The notes below the pieces were generated by a model. That model saw nothing but the letters and a program-made list of their open reading frames with translations, was not told the DNA's origin and made no database searches. From the NCBI RefSeq assembly GCF_034087045.1, contig NZ_CP139247.1, forward strand, positions 2,878,001 through 2,942,000: a stretch of 64,000 nucleotides of DNA, in the 5' to 3' direction. A program made the position numbers and the translations under genes. The DNA is from Chitinophaga sancti. GTDB taxonomy: Bacteria; Bacteroidota; Bacteroidia; Chitinophagales; Chitinophagaceae. Positions 54,026-63,076 of the stretch are shown here, piece after piece. Numbering within the stretch: the first letter of the stretch is position 1; every line of letters begins with the position of its first letter.

Positions 54026-57000
54026 ATGAACATTTTAAACCAAAATCTCATTTTGGGGCTGCTTTCCTGTGCCCTGCTACCAGGTATTGCTGCACCTGTC
54101 AGCGCACAGACGCCCGCGATGTATGCTTCCATGAGGCAGACGGACAATATCCCATACCACAAGGCAGGAACAATGTCACTGAAAGATGCACTGATAAGGC
54201 TGAAAAAGCTGCAAAATATCCGTTTCGCATACAGGGAAGGACTGCTGGACGGTAAAATGGTGCCCGCTGATGTCGTAGACAGAGCAGAAACAATGGAGGC
54301 AGAAGCTGCCTTAAAATTATTACTGTCTGATTTCGCGCTTGCCTACAGCCGGGTCAACAAAACTCAGTATTCTATTTATACAAGGGACGTAAATACGACT
54401 ATTCTCAATTACAACGCACTCTTTGCCGATAAACTGAAGGGGAAAATTACCGGCCCCGATGGCGCACCTGTACCTGGCGCTACCATCTCAGTAAAAGGTA
54501 ATCCCGCTCTCGTAACTGTTGCCAACGATAAAGGAGATTTCGAACTAAATTTAAAAGATGCTACACTACCTATAGTATTGGTAGTTTCATCCATCGGTTT
54601 TGATAAACAGGAGATCACTGTCAACAGTGCTGCTGACCTGGTAAATGTAACACTCGCTGAATCCAACAAAGCACTCTCCGAAGTAGTAGTGACTGCATTG
54701 GGTATCAAAAAGGATAAAAAAGCACTGGCCTATTCAGTGACCGAAGTAAAGGGTAGTGACTTCACACAGGCCCGCGAGGTGAACGTTGCCAATGCACTTA
54801 CCGGTAAAATTGCCGGTGTGAACGCTACCAGCCTGGCCAGCGGCCCTGGTGGTTCCAGCCGCGTGATCATTCGTGGAAACACTTCATTGAATGGGGATAA
54901 CCAACCACTCTATGTTGTAAACGGTATGCCTATTGATAACACCACACCAGGCGGAAGCCCTACTACCGGTGGTGGTGGTCAGAACGTAGACCGTGGTGAT
55001 GGTATTGGTGGCATCAACCCTGATGATATCGAGACCATTAGCGTATTGAAAGGAGGTACTGCTGCTGCACTCTATGGCTCCCGCGCAGCAAATGGTGTGA
55101 TTCTCATCACTACCAAAAAAGGTCGTGCCCGAAAGGGGGTTGGGGTAGATTACAATTCTACCTTCACCGCAGAAACACCTGTTGTATTTACTGACTGGCA
55201 ATATGAATATGGCCAGGGTGATGGCGGTGTAAAACCTTCTTCACAGTCACAGGCAGTAACCTGGGGCCGTCGCAGTTGGGGTGCTAAAATGGATGGTCAG
55301 AATTATATCGCATTCGACGGTAAAGAACATCCTTACTCCCCACAAAAAAATAATATCCAGAATTTCTACCGTACAGGTTCTACCTATACTAACACCGTAG
55401 CTTTTAACGGTGGTAATGAAGCACTGAACTTCCGCTTCTCGCTCTCTAATACCAACAGCAAAAGCATCGTTCCTAATTCAAAGTTCGACAAGAAAATTGC
55501 GAACCTGAACCTGAACGCTGTCCTGGGTAAAAGGATCAGCATCGAAGCAATAGCGCAATATAATGTAGAGAATGCCACAAACCGCTCCAGTTCCGGGGAT
55601 GCTACCGGCAACCCTAACTGGGGCGTTTATATGATCGCGAATACAGTGGACATCCGCTCCCTGGATCCCGGTTATGATGAAAATGGTCGTGAAATACAAT
55701 GGAATGAAACTGCGTACGCTTCCAACCCTTATTTCGTTGTGAACCGCTTCAAAAACAATGATACCAAAAACCGTTTCATTGGTCAGGCTAGTGTGAAATA
55801 CGACATCCTCAAGAACCTGTATGTAAAAGGAAATATCAGCCGCGATTTCTTCAACTACGACTATGTAGGTATCATTCCAACTGGTACAGTTTATACTACA
55901 GGTGCTGCAGGTGAATACAGCGGCATAAGAAATGCAGTATCAGAAACCAACTCTATGCTCACGGCGAACTACAATACCAAACTCGCCGGTACAATCGGGC
56001 TGAACGTACTTGCAGGTGGAAATTCACGCAGATACAAATCAAATCAAACAGCCATTACCGGTACACAGTTCATTATTCCATTCTTCTACAGCTATACCAA
56101 CCTGAGTACTGTCACAACTACGCCTACAAGAAACAATGTTGCGACCAACTCTATTTTTGGTGCGGTAGACCTGGACTATAAATCTGTCGTGTTCCTGAAC
56201 TTCAGCGGTCGTGAAGACTGGTTTTCAACATTAAGTCCTCAGAATAATCATATCTTTTATCCTGCTGTAGGTAGCAGCTTCATCCTTTCTGATGCAGTGC
56301 AGCTGCCTAAAGCTATCAGCTTTGCCAAAGTACGCGCCTCATGGGCACAGGTAGGTGGTGCAACGCCTGATCCATACATCCTGAACCAGAGTTATAGTAT
56401 GGTACAGGGTGGACATGAAGGTCAACCTGTACAAACAATCACACAGTCGAACGGTGCAAACCTGGTCACCAATTCCAACCTCAAGCCACTCACGTCTACT
56501 ACTTACGAAGTAGGTGTTGAAGCACAGCTCCTGAATAACCGTATCGGTTTCGATATCACTTACTACAACAAGCATACGACGAACGATATCGTAACTACGG
56601 CTATCTCTACCACCTCCGGCTATAATAATGCACTGCTGAATGTGGGTAAATTATCGAACAAGGGTATTGAAGTACTGTTAACCGGTACACCAGTAAAATC
56701 TAAAAACTTCACTTGGAATGTGAGCTATAATGTGGCCTACAACCAGAGCAAAGTAGAACAACTGGCAGCTGGTCTCACTACCCTCCAGATGGCTACCAGC
56801 GTAGGTAGCTGGGCATTCGTACACAATTCCGTAGGGAGCCCCTATGGTGTGATCAAAGGGTATAGCGTAGCGAAAAATGAAAAAGGGGAGACTATTTACA
56901 ATAGCGCTACCGGGTACGAGCAAAAGAGTGCGTTGAAGACTTTAGGTAACGGTGTACCACCGTTGACCATGGGTTTGAGCAATACCTTCCATTATAAACG

Positions 57001-57472
57001 CCTGTCACTCGATGTACTGGTAGACGGTAAATTCGGCAACAAGGTATTCTCTGTAATGAATGTATATGCTACCCGTTTTGGTCTGCACAAAAAGACATTG
57101 AAAGGTCGTGAAAACGGTCTGGAACTGAGTGGCGTTGATCAGAATGGCAATGCTTATACCAACACCATCCCGGTATCTAATCTGCGTCTTTACTACGACA
57201 ATACCAAGAATTATACAGATCAGTTCATGTACGACGGTAGCTTCGTAAAACTGCGCCAGGTAGTACTGAGTTACCAGTTACCTGTGCATAATCTGAAGAT
57301 CGTACAGAGCGCTTCCCTGTCTTTCGTAGCGCGTAACCTGCTTATCCTGTACAAGAATACGGACAACTTTGATCCGGAATCCAGCTACACAAACAGCAAT
57401 GCCCAGGGCTTCGAAGCGTTTGGTATTCCACGCACCAGAAGTTTTGGTCTGAACCTGATGGCTAAATTCTAA
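54026..57472 (+). CDS. SusC/RagA TonB-dependent transporter with STN domain (second locus)
   Basis: This 1148-aa transporter has a signal peptide (about 1-28) and an STN domain (about 49-118, MSLKDALIRLKKLQNI). A carboxypeptidase-regulatory-like domain (about 140-215) is followed by the plug, starting at LSEVVVTALGIKKDKKALAY, with the SusC signature IRGNTSLNGDNQPLYVVNG, and then the barrel. The plug carries a Gly-rich insert (SPTTGGGGQNVDRGDG). It belongs to the FecI/FecR-controlled operon and should import the substrate of the catabolic enzymes encoded after it. Confidence 0.95.
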   Translation: MNILNQNLILGLLSCALLPGIAAPVSAQTPAMYASMRQTDNIPYHKAGTMSLKDALIRLKKLQNIRFAYREGLLDGKMVPADVVDRAETMEAEAALKLLLSDFALAYSRVNKTQYSIYTRDVNTTILNYNALFADKLKGKITGPDGAPVPGATISVKGNPALVTVANDKGDFELNLKDATLPIVLVVSSIGFDKQEITVNSAADLVNVTLAESNKALSEVVVTALGIKKDKKALAYSVTEVKGSDFTQAREVNVANALTGKIAGVNATSLASGPGGSSRVIIRGNTSLNGDNQPLYVVNGMPIDNTTPGGSPTTGGGGQNVDRGDGIGGINPDDIETISVLKGGTAAALYGSRAANGVILITTKKGRARKGVGVDYNSTFTAETPVVFTDWQYEYGQGDGGVKPSSQSQAVTWGRRSWGAKMDGQNYIAFDGKEHPYSPQKNNIQNFYRTGSTYTNTVAFNGGNEALNFRFSLSNTNSKSIVPNSKFDKKIANLNLNAVLGKRISIEAIAQYNVENATNRSSSGDATGNPNWGVYMIANTVDIRSLDPGYDENGREIQWNETAYASNPYFVVNRFKNNDTKNRFIGQASVKYDILKNLYVKGNISRDFFNYDYVGIIPTGTVYTTGAAGEYSGIRNAVSETNSMLTANYNTKLAGTIGLNVLAGGNSRRYKSNQTAITGTQFIIPFFYSYTNLSTVTTTPTRNNVATNSIFGAVDLDYKSVVFLNFSGREDWFSTLSPQNNHIFYPAVGSSFILSDAVQLPKAISFAKVRASWAQVGGATPDPYILNQSYSMVQGGHEGQPVQTITQSNGANLVTNSNLKPLTSTTYEVGVEAQLLNNRIGFDITYYNKHTTNDIVTTAISTTSGYNNALLNVGKLSNKGIEVLLTGTPVKSKNFTWNVSYNVAYNQSKVEQLAAGLTTLQMATSVGSWAFVHNSVGSPYGVIKGYSVAKNEKGETIYNSATGYEQKSALKTLGNGVPPLTMGLSNTFHYKRLSLDVLVDGKFGNKVFSVMNVYATRFGLHKKTLKGRENGLELSGVDQNGNAYTNTIPVSNLRLYYDNTKNYTDQFMYDGSFVKLRQVVLSYQLPVHNLKIVQSASLSFVARNLLILYKNTDNFDPESSYTNSNAQGFEAFGIPRTRSFGLNLMAKF

Positions 57473-57496
57473 TTGTTCATGTTACACACTCGAATT

Positions 57497-59017
57497 ATGA
57501 AAATGCGATTTAACTTTCTTATATATACAGCCATAGCAGCTACATTACTGATCCAGTCATGTGACAAGGGCTTTGAGGAAATGAATGTGAACCCGGATGC
57601 ATCCAGCAGCGTAGTACCGGAATATATGTTCAGCAAAGCACTGCTGGACGCGCTGAACAACAGCTGGTTTGCCACAGATGCACTGGCATGTGGGGGATCT
57701 ATGCAGCAATTTGCTACATACAAAGACGTACCGGGTATAGGAGACAAATATTATTTTCAACAAGGTACCTATCCCTACGATTACTTTACAACCGGATTTC
57801 CCGGAGCTGTAAATGAAATAGCGACCGTTATCAATGCACTGGATTCTTCAGAAGTCAATGAATTGTCCATCTCCCGCATCTGGCGCGTATTCATCATGCA
57901 CCGCATAACGGATCTCTATGGCGACATTCCTTATTCTGAAGCTGCACAGGGATATACGACTAACAACTTTACGCCCAGTTACGATGCACAAAAGGACATC
58001 TATGCCGATATGCTGAATGAACTGGATGAAGCTGCTCAGGCGCTCGATGCCTCCAAAACAACTTTTGGCGCAGGTGATTATATCTATGAAGGGGATGTAA
58101 CCAGGTGGAAGAAATTTGCTTACTCCCTGATGCTGCGCCTGGGTATGCGCATGTCAAAAGTCGATGCAGCATCTGCACAGACCTGGGTACAGAAGGCAAT
58201 TGCAGGTGGTGTTATTACAGATGATGCAGACATTGCTACCATGAAATATACAGATGGTACATCGCTGAACAGGAATCCAAGAGCGGCTGCCCTGCTTTCC
58301 AACGACTACGCGGTGGCAGATGGTACGAGCAATACAGAAGGTGGTAAACTGGCCCGGACTTTTATCAATTTGCTGAAAGATAATAATGATCCCCGCCTGA
58401 ATGTAATGGCCATCGTATGGAAGGATGGAAAGGCAGATACCAGCACCGCATTGCAATTCGGTATGCCCAATGGGCTGCTGCTGAAACCAGATAGCTTCGT
58501 GAATTATTCAGAACCAAATCCGTCAACAATCTTACAATATACTGCACCTATCATTGTGATGAGTGCTGCAGAAGTAAATCTTTACCTGGCAGAAGCGGCT
58601 GTAAGAGGCTGGTATTCCGGTGACGCAGCTACTACTTTCTCTGCCGCCATTGGTGCTTCTATGCGCAACTGGGCACAATTTGGCAGTGCAGGGGTGATTG
58701 CTGAAAGTAAAATCACAGCTTACCAGGCAGCACATACCCTTACTGGTACCACAGATCAACAGCTACAAATGATCGGCAATGAATACTATGTATCCATGTT
58801 CCTCGATGAACAGGAGATTCATGCCAACTGGCGCCGTTTGGGCTACCCTGCACTCACGCCTGTGAATATCTCCGGCAATATTACTGGTGGTACCATTCCC
58901 CGCCGCCTCCTGTATCCACCTTCAGAAGAAAGCGTGAACGCAGCAAGCCTGCAGGAAGCGGTAGACAGACAAGGCGCAAACCTGATGACAACCCGCATAT
59001 GGTGGGATAAAGAATAA
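57497..59017 (+). CDS. SusD-like lipoprotein (SusD_2 type)
   Basis: This 506-aa lipoprotein has a lipobox (LLIQSC, Cys22) and the SusD_2-type opening FEEMNVNPDASSSVVPEYMFSKA split around residue 28. Further family features are the RWRVF/HRITDLYGDIPYSEAAQG helix and the C-terminal RRLLYPPSEESVNAAS. The ATG at 57497 is preferred because upstream in-frame codons (TTG at 57473, ATG at 57479) put charged residues before the signal. It forms the lid for the SusC gene 24 bp upstream. This subtype is common for peptide or amino-acid-type as well as glycan ligands, so the substrate remains open. Confidence 0.92.
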   Translation: MKMRFNFLIYTAIAATLLIQSCDKGFEEMNVNPDASSSVVPEYMFSKALLDALNNSWFATDALACGGSMQQFATYKDVPGIGDKYYFQQGTYPYDYFTTGFPGAVNEIATVINALDSSEVNELSISRIWRVFIMHRITDLYGDIPYSEAAQGYTTNNFTPSYDAQKDIYADMLNELDEAAQALDASKTTFGAGDYIYEGDVTRWKKFAYSLMLRLGMRMSKVDAASAQTWVQKAIAGGVITDDADIATMKYTDGTSLNRNPRAAALLSNDYAVADGTSNTEGGKLARTFINLLKDNNDPRLNVMAIVWKDGKADTSTALQFGMPNGLLLKPDSFVNYSEPNPSTILQYTAPIIVMSAAEVNLYLAEAAVRGWYSGDAATTFSAAIGASMRNWAQFGSAGVIAESKITAYQAAHTLTGTTDQQLQMIGNEYYVSMFLDEQEIHANWRRLGYPALTPVNISGNITGGTIPRRLLYPPSEESVNAASLQEAVDRQGANLMTTRIWWDKE

Positions 59018-59037
59018 TCCTCTCAACTTTTGAAATC

Positions 59038-59499
59038 ATGCAAAACCAAAGAAGATCCGTATTGAAAAAAATGTTTGCCGCCGCAGCTGGTATGACCGGT
59101 ATCAGTGCCGTAGCAAAGGCTGCCGGGGCGACACTGCCTGCCACAACAGAAAATGGAAATGTAGTTTATGACCAGGAAGTACCTTTATTTTCCAGTTTCA
59201 AAGTGCATGGCAACACCGTATACATTGCAGGTATCGGCGCCCACTTTGAAGGCGATATTAAGGCACATACAGATCATGTGCTGAAAGAAATGGAAGCACA
59301 GTTGAAAAAGGCAGGTTCTTCGATGGACAAGGTATTGAAAGTAAGCGTATTCCTGCATGACCTGAACGATTACAAGGCCATGAATGAGGTATATAGAGGC
59401 CGGTTTGGCGCTAACCCTCCGGTACGCACTACCGTAGCTGTTTATGGAGGAGTGCCGGGAGACTCTCTTGTAGAGATGGACTGCATTGCATCTCTATAA
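59038..59499 (+). CDS. Exported RidA-family enamine/imine deaminase
   Basis: This 153-aa protein has a RidA (YjgF/UK114) domain over about 40-153. The substrate-binding Arg130 (PPVRTTVAV) and the conserved Glu146 near the C terminus are both present. RidA proteins hydrolyse reactive enamines and imines released by PLP enzymes, giving 2-oxo acids and ammonia. The N terminus (QRRSVLKKMFAAAAGM) looks like a twin-arginine signal, unusual for a family that is normally cytosolic. The next gene encodes a PLP enzyme with a similar signal, and the two may act in sequence in the periplasm. Confidence 0.88.
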   Translation: MQNQRRSVLKKMFAAAAGMTGISAVAKAAGATLPATTENGNVVYDQEVPLFSSFKVHGNTVYIAGIGAHFEGDIKAHTDHVLKEMEAQLKKAGSSMDKVLKVSVFLHDLNDYKAMNEVYRGRFGANPPVRTTVAVYGGVPGDSLVEMDCIASL

Positions 59500-59520
59500 G
59501 AATAGTTCCCCCTTCTCTAC

Positions 59521-59550
59521 GGGATCGCTTATTAAAGCGATCCCCCCTTT
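59521..59550 (+). terminator. Hairpin between RidA and PLP-enzyme genes
   Basis: GGGATCGCTT (59521-59530) pairs with AAGCGATCCC (59535-59544) around ATTA. The tail is C- and T-rich (CCCTTTCTTCC) rather than a clean T run, so termination is likely partial and may adjust downstream gene dosage. Confidence 0.6.
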
Positions 59551-59577
59551 CTTCCTCACTTTTTTATTTTACTACTC

Positions 59578-60816
59578 ATGAACCGCAGAGACTTATTGAA
59601 AAACATGTCTGTGATCCCTGTATTCGGGGCTTTCGCAGGCAGTGCTAATATATTGCCATTAACTGACGCCGCAGCACCTGCTGTAGCAAAAGATTATTTC
59701 AAAGATTTGGGTATCCGCACTTTCATCAATGCGGCAGGCACCTACACAGCAATGACAGGATCGCTCATGCGTCCTGAAGTGATGAATGCCATCAACTATG
59801 CTTCGAAAGATTTTGTATTGCTCGATGAGCTACAGGATAAAGTAGGCGCCCGCATTGCAGAACTGCTGAAATGTGAATATGCTACAGTTACTTCTGGTTG
59901 TGCATCTGCCATGACCCTGGGAGCCGCCGGTGTGCTCACAGGCATGGATGAAAAAAAAGTAGCACAGCTGCCACACCTGGAAGGTACTGGTATGAAAACA
60001 GAAGTGATCATCCAGCGCAAGCATGATATCGCATATGCACATGCCTTGAAAAATACAGGGTTGAAGATCGTTTATGTAGATACCAAAGAAGAACTGATCA
60101 GCGCTATCACCGACAAGACTGCGCTGATGTATTTCCTGAATGCAAATAACTTTGATGGACCGGTACAGGTAGAAGAGTTCCTGAAAATAGCACAGGCACA
60201 CAACATCCCTACCATGATAGATTGTGCGGCAGACGTGCCTCCTGTGGAAAACCTGTGGAAGTATACGAACATGGGGTATGACCTGGTTTGTTTTTCAGGT
60301 GGTAAAGGTATTCGTGGCCCACAAAGTGCCGGTTTACTGCTGGGCAGAAAGAAATACATTCAGGCAGCGCGCCTCAGTGCTCCTCCAAGAGGGAATACCA
60401 TTGGCCGTGGTCTGAAAGTAAACAAAGAAGAAATACTCGGTATGCTGATAGCGCTGGAAACTTATCTGGCTACCGATCATGACAAAGAATGGAAAATGTG
60501 GGAAGCACAAATTAAGTTGATTGGCGATGCAGCAACTTCCGTAGGTGGTGTGACCACTACCGTGAAAGTACCGGCTATCGCCAATCACGTGCCTACCCTG
60601 CATATAAGCTGGGATCCCAAAAAGATCCCTGCTACCGCAGCAGAATTAAAAGAGAAACTAAGAAGCGGTTCTCCATCCATAGAAATAGCTGATGGGGAAA
60701 ACCAGCATGCCGTTGCCATCACTACCTGGATGCTGGTACCCGGACAGGAAAAGATAGTAGCCGCAGCGCTGAAAAAAGCGCTCACAGAGAAAGCTTTGTT
60801 AGAAACGCATGGTTGA
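59578..60816 (+). CDS. Exported SelA/DgaE-like PLP-dependent enzyme
   Basis: This 412-aa fold-type I PLP enzyme has an aminotransferase class V-like core. The PLP lysine is most likely Lys243 in CFSGGKGIRGPQSAG, with an upstream Asp (MIDCAADVPP) expected to contact the pyridine ring. The family includes selenocysteine synthase SelA and DgaE, a D-glucosaminate-6-phosphate ammonia-lyase. The RxTFINAAGTYTAMTGSLM opening is typical of the non-SelA branch. The N terminus NRRDLLKNMS is twin-arginine-like, as expected if a cofactor-loaded enzyme is exported folded. It is predicted to eliminate ammonia from a 2-amino-3-hydroxy acid. Genes for RidA and a deacylase flank it. Confidence 0.85.
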   Translation: MNRRDLLKNMSVIPVFGAFAGSANILPLTDAAAPAVAKDYFKDLGIRTFINAAGTYTAMTGSLMRPEVMNAINYASKDFVLLDELQDKVGARIAELLKCEYATVTSGCASAMTLGAAGVLTGMDEKKVAQLPHLEGTGMKTEVIIQRKHDIAYAHALKNTGLKIVYVDTKEELISAITDKTALMYFLNANNFDGPVQVEEFLKIAQAHNIPTMIDCAADVPPVENLWKYTNMGYDLVCFSGGKGIRGPQSAGLLLGRKKYIQAARLSAPPRGNTIGRGLKVNKEEILGMLIALETYLATDHDKEWKMWEAQIKLIGDAATSVGGVTTTVKVPAIANHVPTLHISWDPKKIPATAAELKEKLRSGSPSIEIADGENQHAVAITTWMLVPGQEKIVAAALKKALTEKALLETHG

Positions 60817-60841
60817 TAAATTGGAGTGTGTTTAGTCACCC

Positions 60842-60875
60842 ACAGGGAGCCTCAAGGCTCCCTGTTAATTTTTAC
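60842..60875 (+). terminator. Hairpin between PLP-enzyme and amidohydrolase genes
   Basis: ACAGGGAGCC (60842-60851) pairs with GGCTCCCTGT (60856-60865) around TCAA, followed by TAATTTTTACC. It lies 25 bp after the stop codon and is probably a partial terminator or processing site within the cluster. Confidence 0.7.
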
Positions 60876-60905
60876 CACACAGGTCTTAACATTAAAGTAA
60901 CAGAA

Positions 60906-62141
60906 ATGAGGTTTTTAATATTTCTCATGCTGGCTGGGAGTGCTTTGCATGCACAACAATACAGCCTCCTCATAAAAAACGGGCACGTCATTGACCCGCG
61001 CAATCATATTGATGCAGTCATGGATATTGCACTCAGAGAAGATACCATCGCAAAGGTAGCACCACACATCGATGCTACAAGAGCCGCCACCATCATAGAT
61101 GCAAAAGGAATGTACGTGACGCCGGGGCTTATTGATATTCACACACATAATTTCATTGGTACCACGCCTAACAGGTATTTAAATAATAGTTACAGTGCCG
61201 TAGCACCAGATGGCTTTACTTTCCGTTGCGGTGTGACGACTGTAGTAGATGCTGGTAGCTCGGGATGGCGCAGCTTTGAAACGTTTTTGGATCAGACCAT
61301 CCGCCATTCGCAAACGAGGGTATTGGCATTTCTGAATATTGTAGGTGGTGGTATGCGTGGTGGGCCTTATGAACAGGATACGAATGATATGGATGCAAAG
61401 ATGACAGCACTGACCATCCGCCAGTATAAGAAATATTTAGTAGGGATCAAGGTGGCACACTTTGAAGGTGCAGAATGGACACCCGTAGATAGAGCGGTAC
61501 AGGCAGGAGAGATGACGGGAACCCCGGTGATGATTGACTTTGGAGGTAGTAATCCACCTTTGCCTCTCAATGAATTGTTTGAAAAACACCTGCGCCCCGG
61601 CGATATCTTTACCCATGTATATGCCAATGTAAAAGGACGTATGCCTATCGTAGATGAAAATGGAAAAGTACCTGATTACATCTGGGCTGCGCGTAAAAAA
61701 GGCATCCTCTTCGATGTGGGGCATGGTGGCACCAGCTTTTCCTACAAGATCGCTATGCCGGCTATGAAAGCGGGATTCCTGCCTAATACGATCAGTACGG
61801 ATATTCACACAGGCAGTATGAATGCTGCCATGAAAGACCTGCTGAATGTGATGTCGAAAACCATGGCAATGGGCATGAGTTTTAATGCCCTGATCAAAGC
61901 TACTACAGATGATGCTGCAAAAGCCATTCGTCATGAAGAACTGGGTGCTCTTTCAGAAAACACCGTGGCGGACATTGCTATATTAAGATTAGAGAAAGGA
62001 CAGTTTGGCTATGCAGATCCTATGGGTGTAAAACTGGAAGGGAAAGAAAGGATCGCCTGCGAAGTCACCATCCGTGCGGGTAAGGTCGTGTATGACCTGA
62101 ATGGTCTGGCAGATAGTATCTCAGTACAAACCGAAAATTAA
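60906..62141 (+). CDS. Exported amidohydrolase/deacetylase (COG3964-like)
   Basis: This 411-aa amidohydrolase-superfamily enzyme has a Sec-type signal peptide (1-17, GSALHAQ). The binuclear metal site looks complete: His79 and His81 (IDIHTH), the bridging lysine Lys182 (VGIKVAH), histidines in FTHVYAN and DVGHGG, and the catalytic Asp in STDIHTG. It resembles the 'incorrectly annotated dihydroorotase' group, members of which hydrolyse acetylated 2-hydroxy or 2-amino acids and are often encoded beside a SelA-like PLP enzyme. The ATG at 60906 was chosen because it directly precedes the signal peptide. It probably removes an acyl group before the PLP step. Confidence 0.87.
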   Translation: MRFLIFLMLAGSALHAQQYSLLIKNGHVIDPRNHIDAVMDIALREDTIAKVAPHIDATRAATIIDAKGMYVTPGLIDIHTHNFIGTTPNRYLNNSYSAVAPDGFTFRCGVTTVVDAGSSGWRSFETFLDQTIRHSQTRVLAFLNIVGGGMRGGPYEQDTNDMDAKMTALTIRQYKKYLVGIKVAHFEGAEWTPVDRAVQAGEMTGTPVMIDFGGSNPPLPLNELFEKHLRPGDIFTHVYANVKGRMPIVDENGKVPDYIWAARKKGILFDVGHGGTSFSYKIAMPAMKAGFLPNTISTDIHTGSMNAAMKDLLNVMSKTMAMGMSFNALIKATTDDAAKAIRHEELGALSENTVADIAILRLEKGQFGYADPMGVKLEGKERIACEVTIRAGKVVYDLNGLADSISVQTEN

Positions 62142-62144
62142 AAT

Positions 62145-63059
62145 ATGAAACTGTTTTTTTTGATTCCACTCTGTCTGCTGCTGAATAGCGTTGCCGCGCA
62201 GACAATATCTAAAGAGGAACTGATATTTTTAACGGCCGACTGGAAAGGAGAACGCTTTCCGGACGGCCGTCCCCGTATTCCTGATGCAGTGATTGCACTG
62301 GCCAAAGAGGTAGGGTTGGATGATGTATGGACGATATTGGAAGGAGAGGGATACCATTGCCAGTTTGAAGGTGGATTTAAAATGATCCATCCGGATAGCG
62401 TGATGGCAGGTAGAGCGGTCACGGCCATGTTTATTCCGGCCAGACCGGATATAGAAGCACATCTGAAAGAACGCGGACAACAAAAAGGCTGGAAAGGCAA
62501 TAGTAATTCATGGCCCATCCAACAATTGACGAAAGGGGATGTATATGTGGCGGATGGATTCGGTAAAATTGCAGATGGTACATTGATCGGTTCTACACTA
62601 GGAAATGCCATCTATGCCCGCTCTGGCAATGGTGTAGTCTTCAATGCATCGGCCCGTGACCTGGATGGGCTGGAAGAGATCCCGGGTTTTAATGCGCTGG
62701 TGAGAGACTGGGATCCATCCTTTTTGAAAAACGTAATGTTGTCTGGTATGAATGTACCTATTCGTATAGGAAAGGCTGTTGTACTGCCGGGTGACTTGGT
62801 ACTAACTTCCAAAGAAGGCGTTATTTTCGTACCTGCGCATCTCGCAGAAAAAGTAATTGCTATCGCTGCCTTTATACAGGTCAAAGATGCATTTAGTTTT
62901 GAGATGCTGAAGACTGGAAAATATACTCCCGGAGAACTGGACAATAACTGGACAGATGCTATCAGGCAGGCTTTTCTGGAATGGCAGCATAAGCAGGCGG
63001 GTAAAGCACCTATGACCAGGCAGGAGCTGGACAAAATGTTAGAAAAACGAACCTGGTAA
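62145..63059 (+). CDS. Exported RraA/HMG-aldolase-like protein
   Basis: This 304-aa protein has a signal peptide (1-18, LNSVAAQ) and an RraA-like domain (about 60-240), including GDVYVADGFGKIADGTLIG and the Arg171-Asp172 pair in FNASARDLDGLEEI that binds substrate and metal in class II pyruvate aldolases. A C-terminal extension (about 245-304) is helical. RraA-family enzymes range from RNase E regulators to HMG/CHA aldolases; the export signal makes the aldolase role more likely. It starts 3 bp after the amidohydrolase stop and would cleave a 4-hydroxy-2-oxo acid to pyruvate and an aldehyde. Confidence 0.85.
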   Translation: MKLFFLIPLCLLLNSVAAQTISKEELIFLTADWKGERFPDGRPRIPDAVIALAKEVGLDDVWTILEGEGYHCQFEGGFKMIHPDSVMAGRAVTAMFIPARPDIEAHLKERGQQKGWKGNSNSWPIQQLTKGDVYVADGFGKIADGTLIGSTLGNAIYARSGNGVVFNASARDLDGLEEIPGFNALVRDWDPSFLKNVMLSGMNVPIRIGKAVVLPGDLVLTSKEGVIFVPAHLAEKVIAIAAFIQVKDAFSFEMLKTGKYTPGELDNNWTDAIRQAFLEWQHKQAGKAPMTRQELDKMLEKRTW

Positions 63060-63076
63060 AAAATAAATATCCACTT

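Noticed and set aside
60813-60905. Upstream start for the amidohydrolase
   Set aside because: It overlaps the intergenic hairpin and the preceding stop codon; the ATG at 60906 begins a clean signal peptide.
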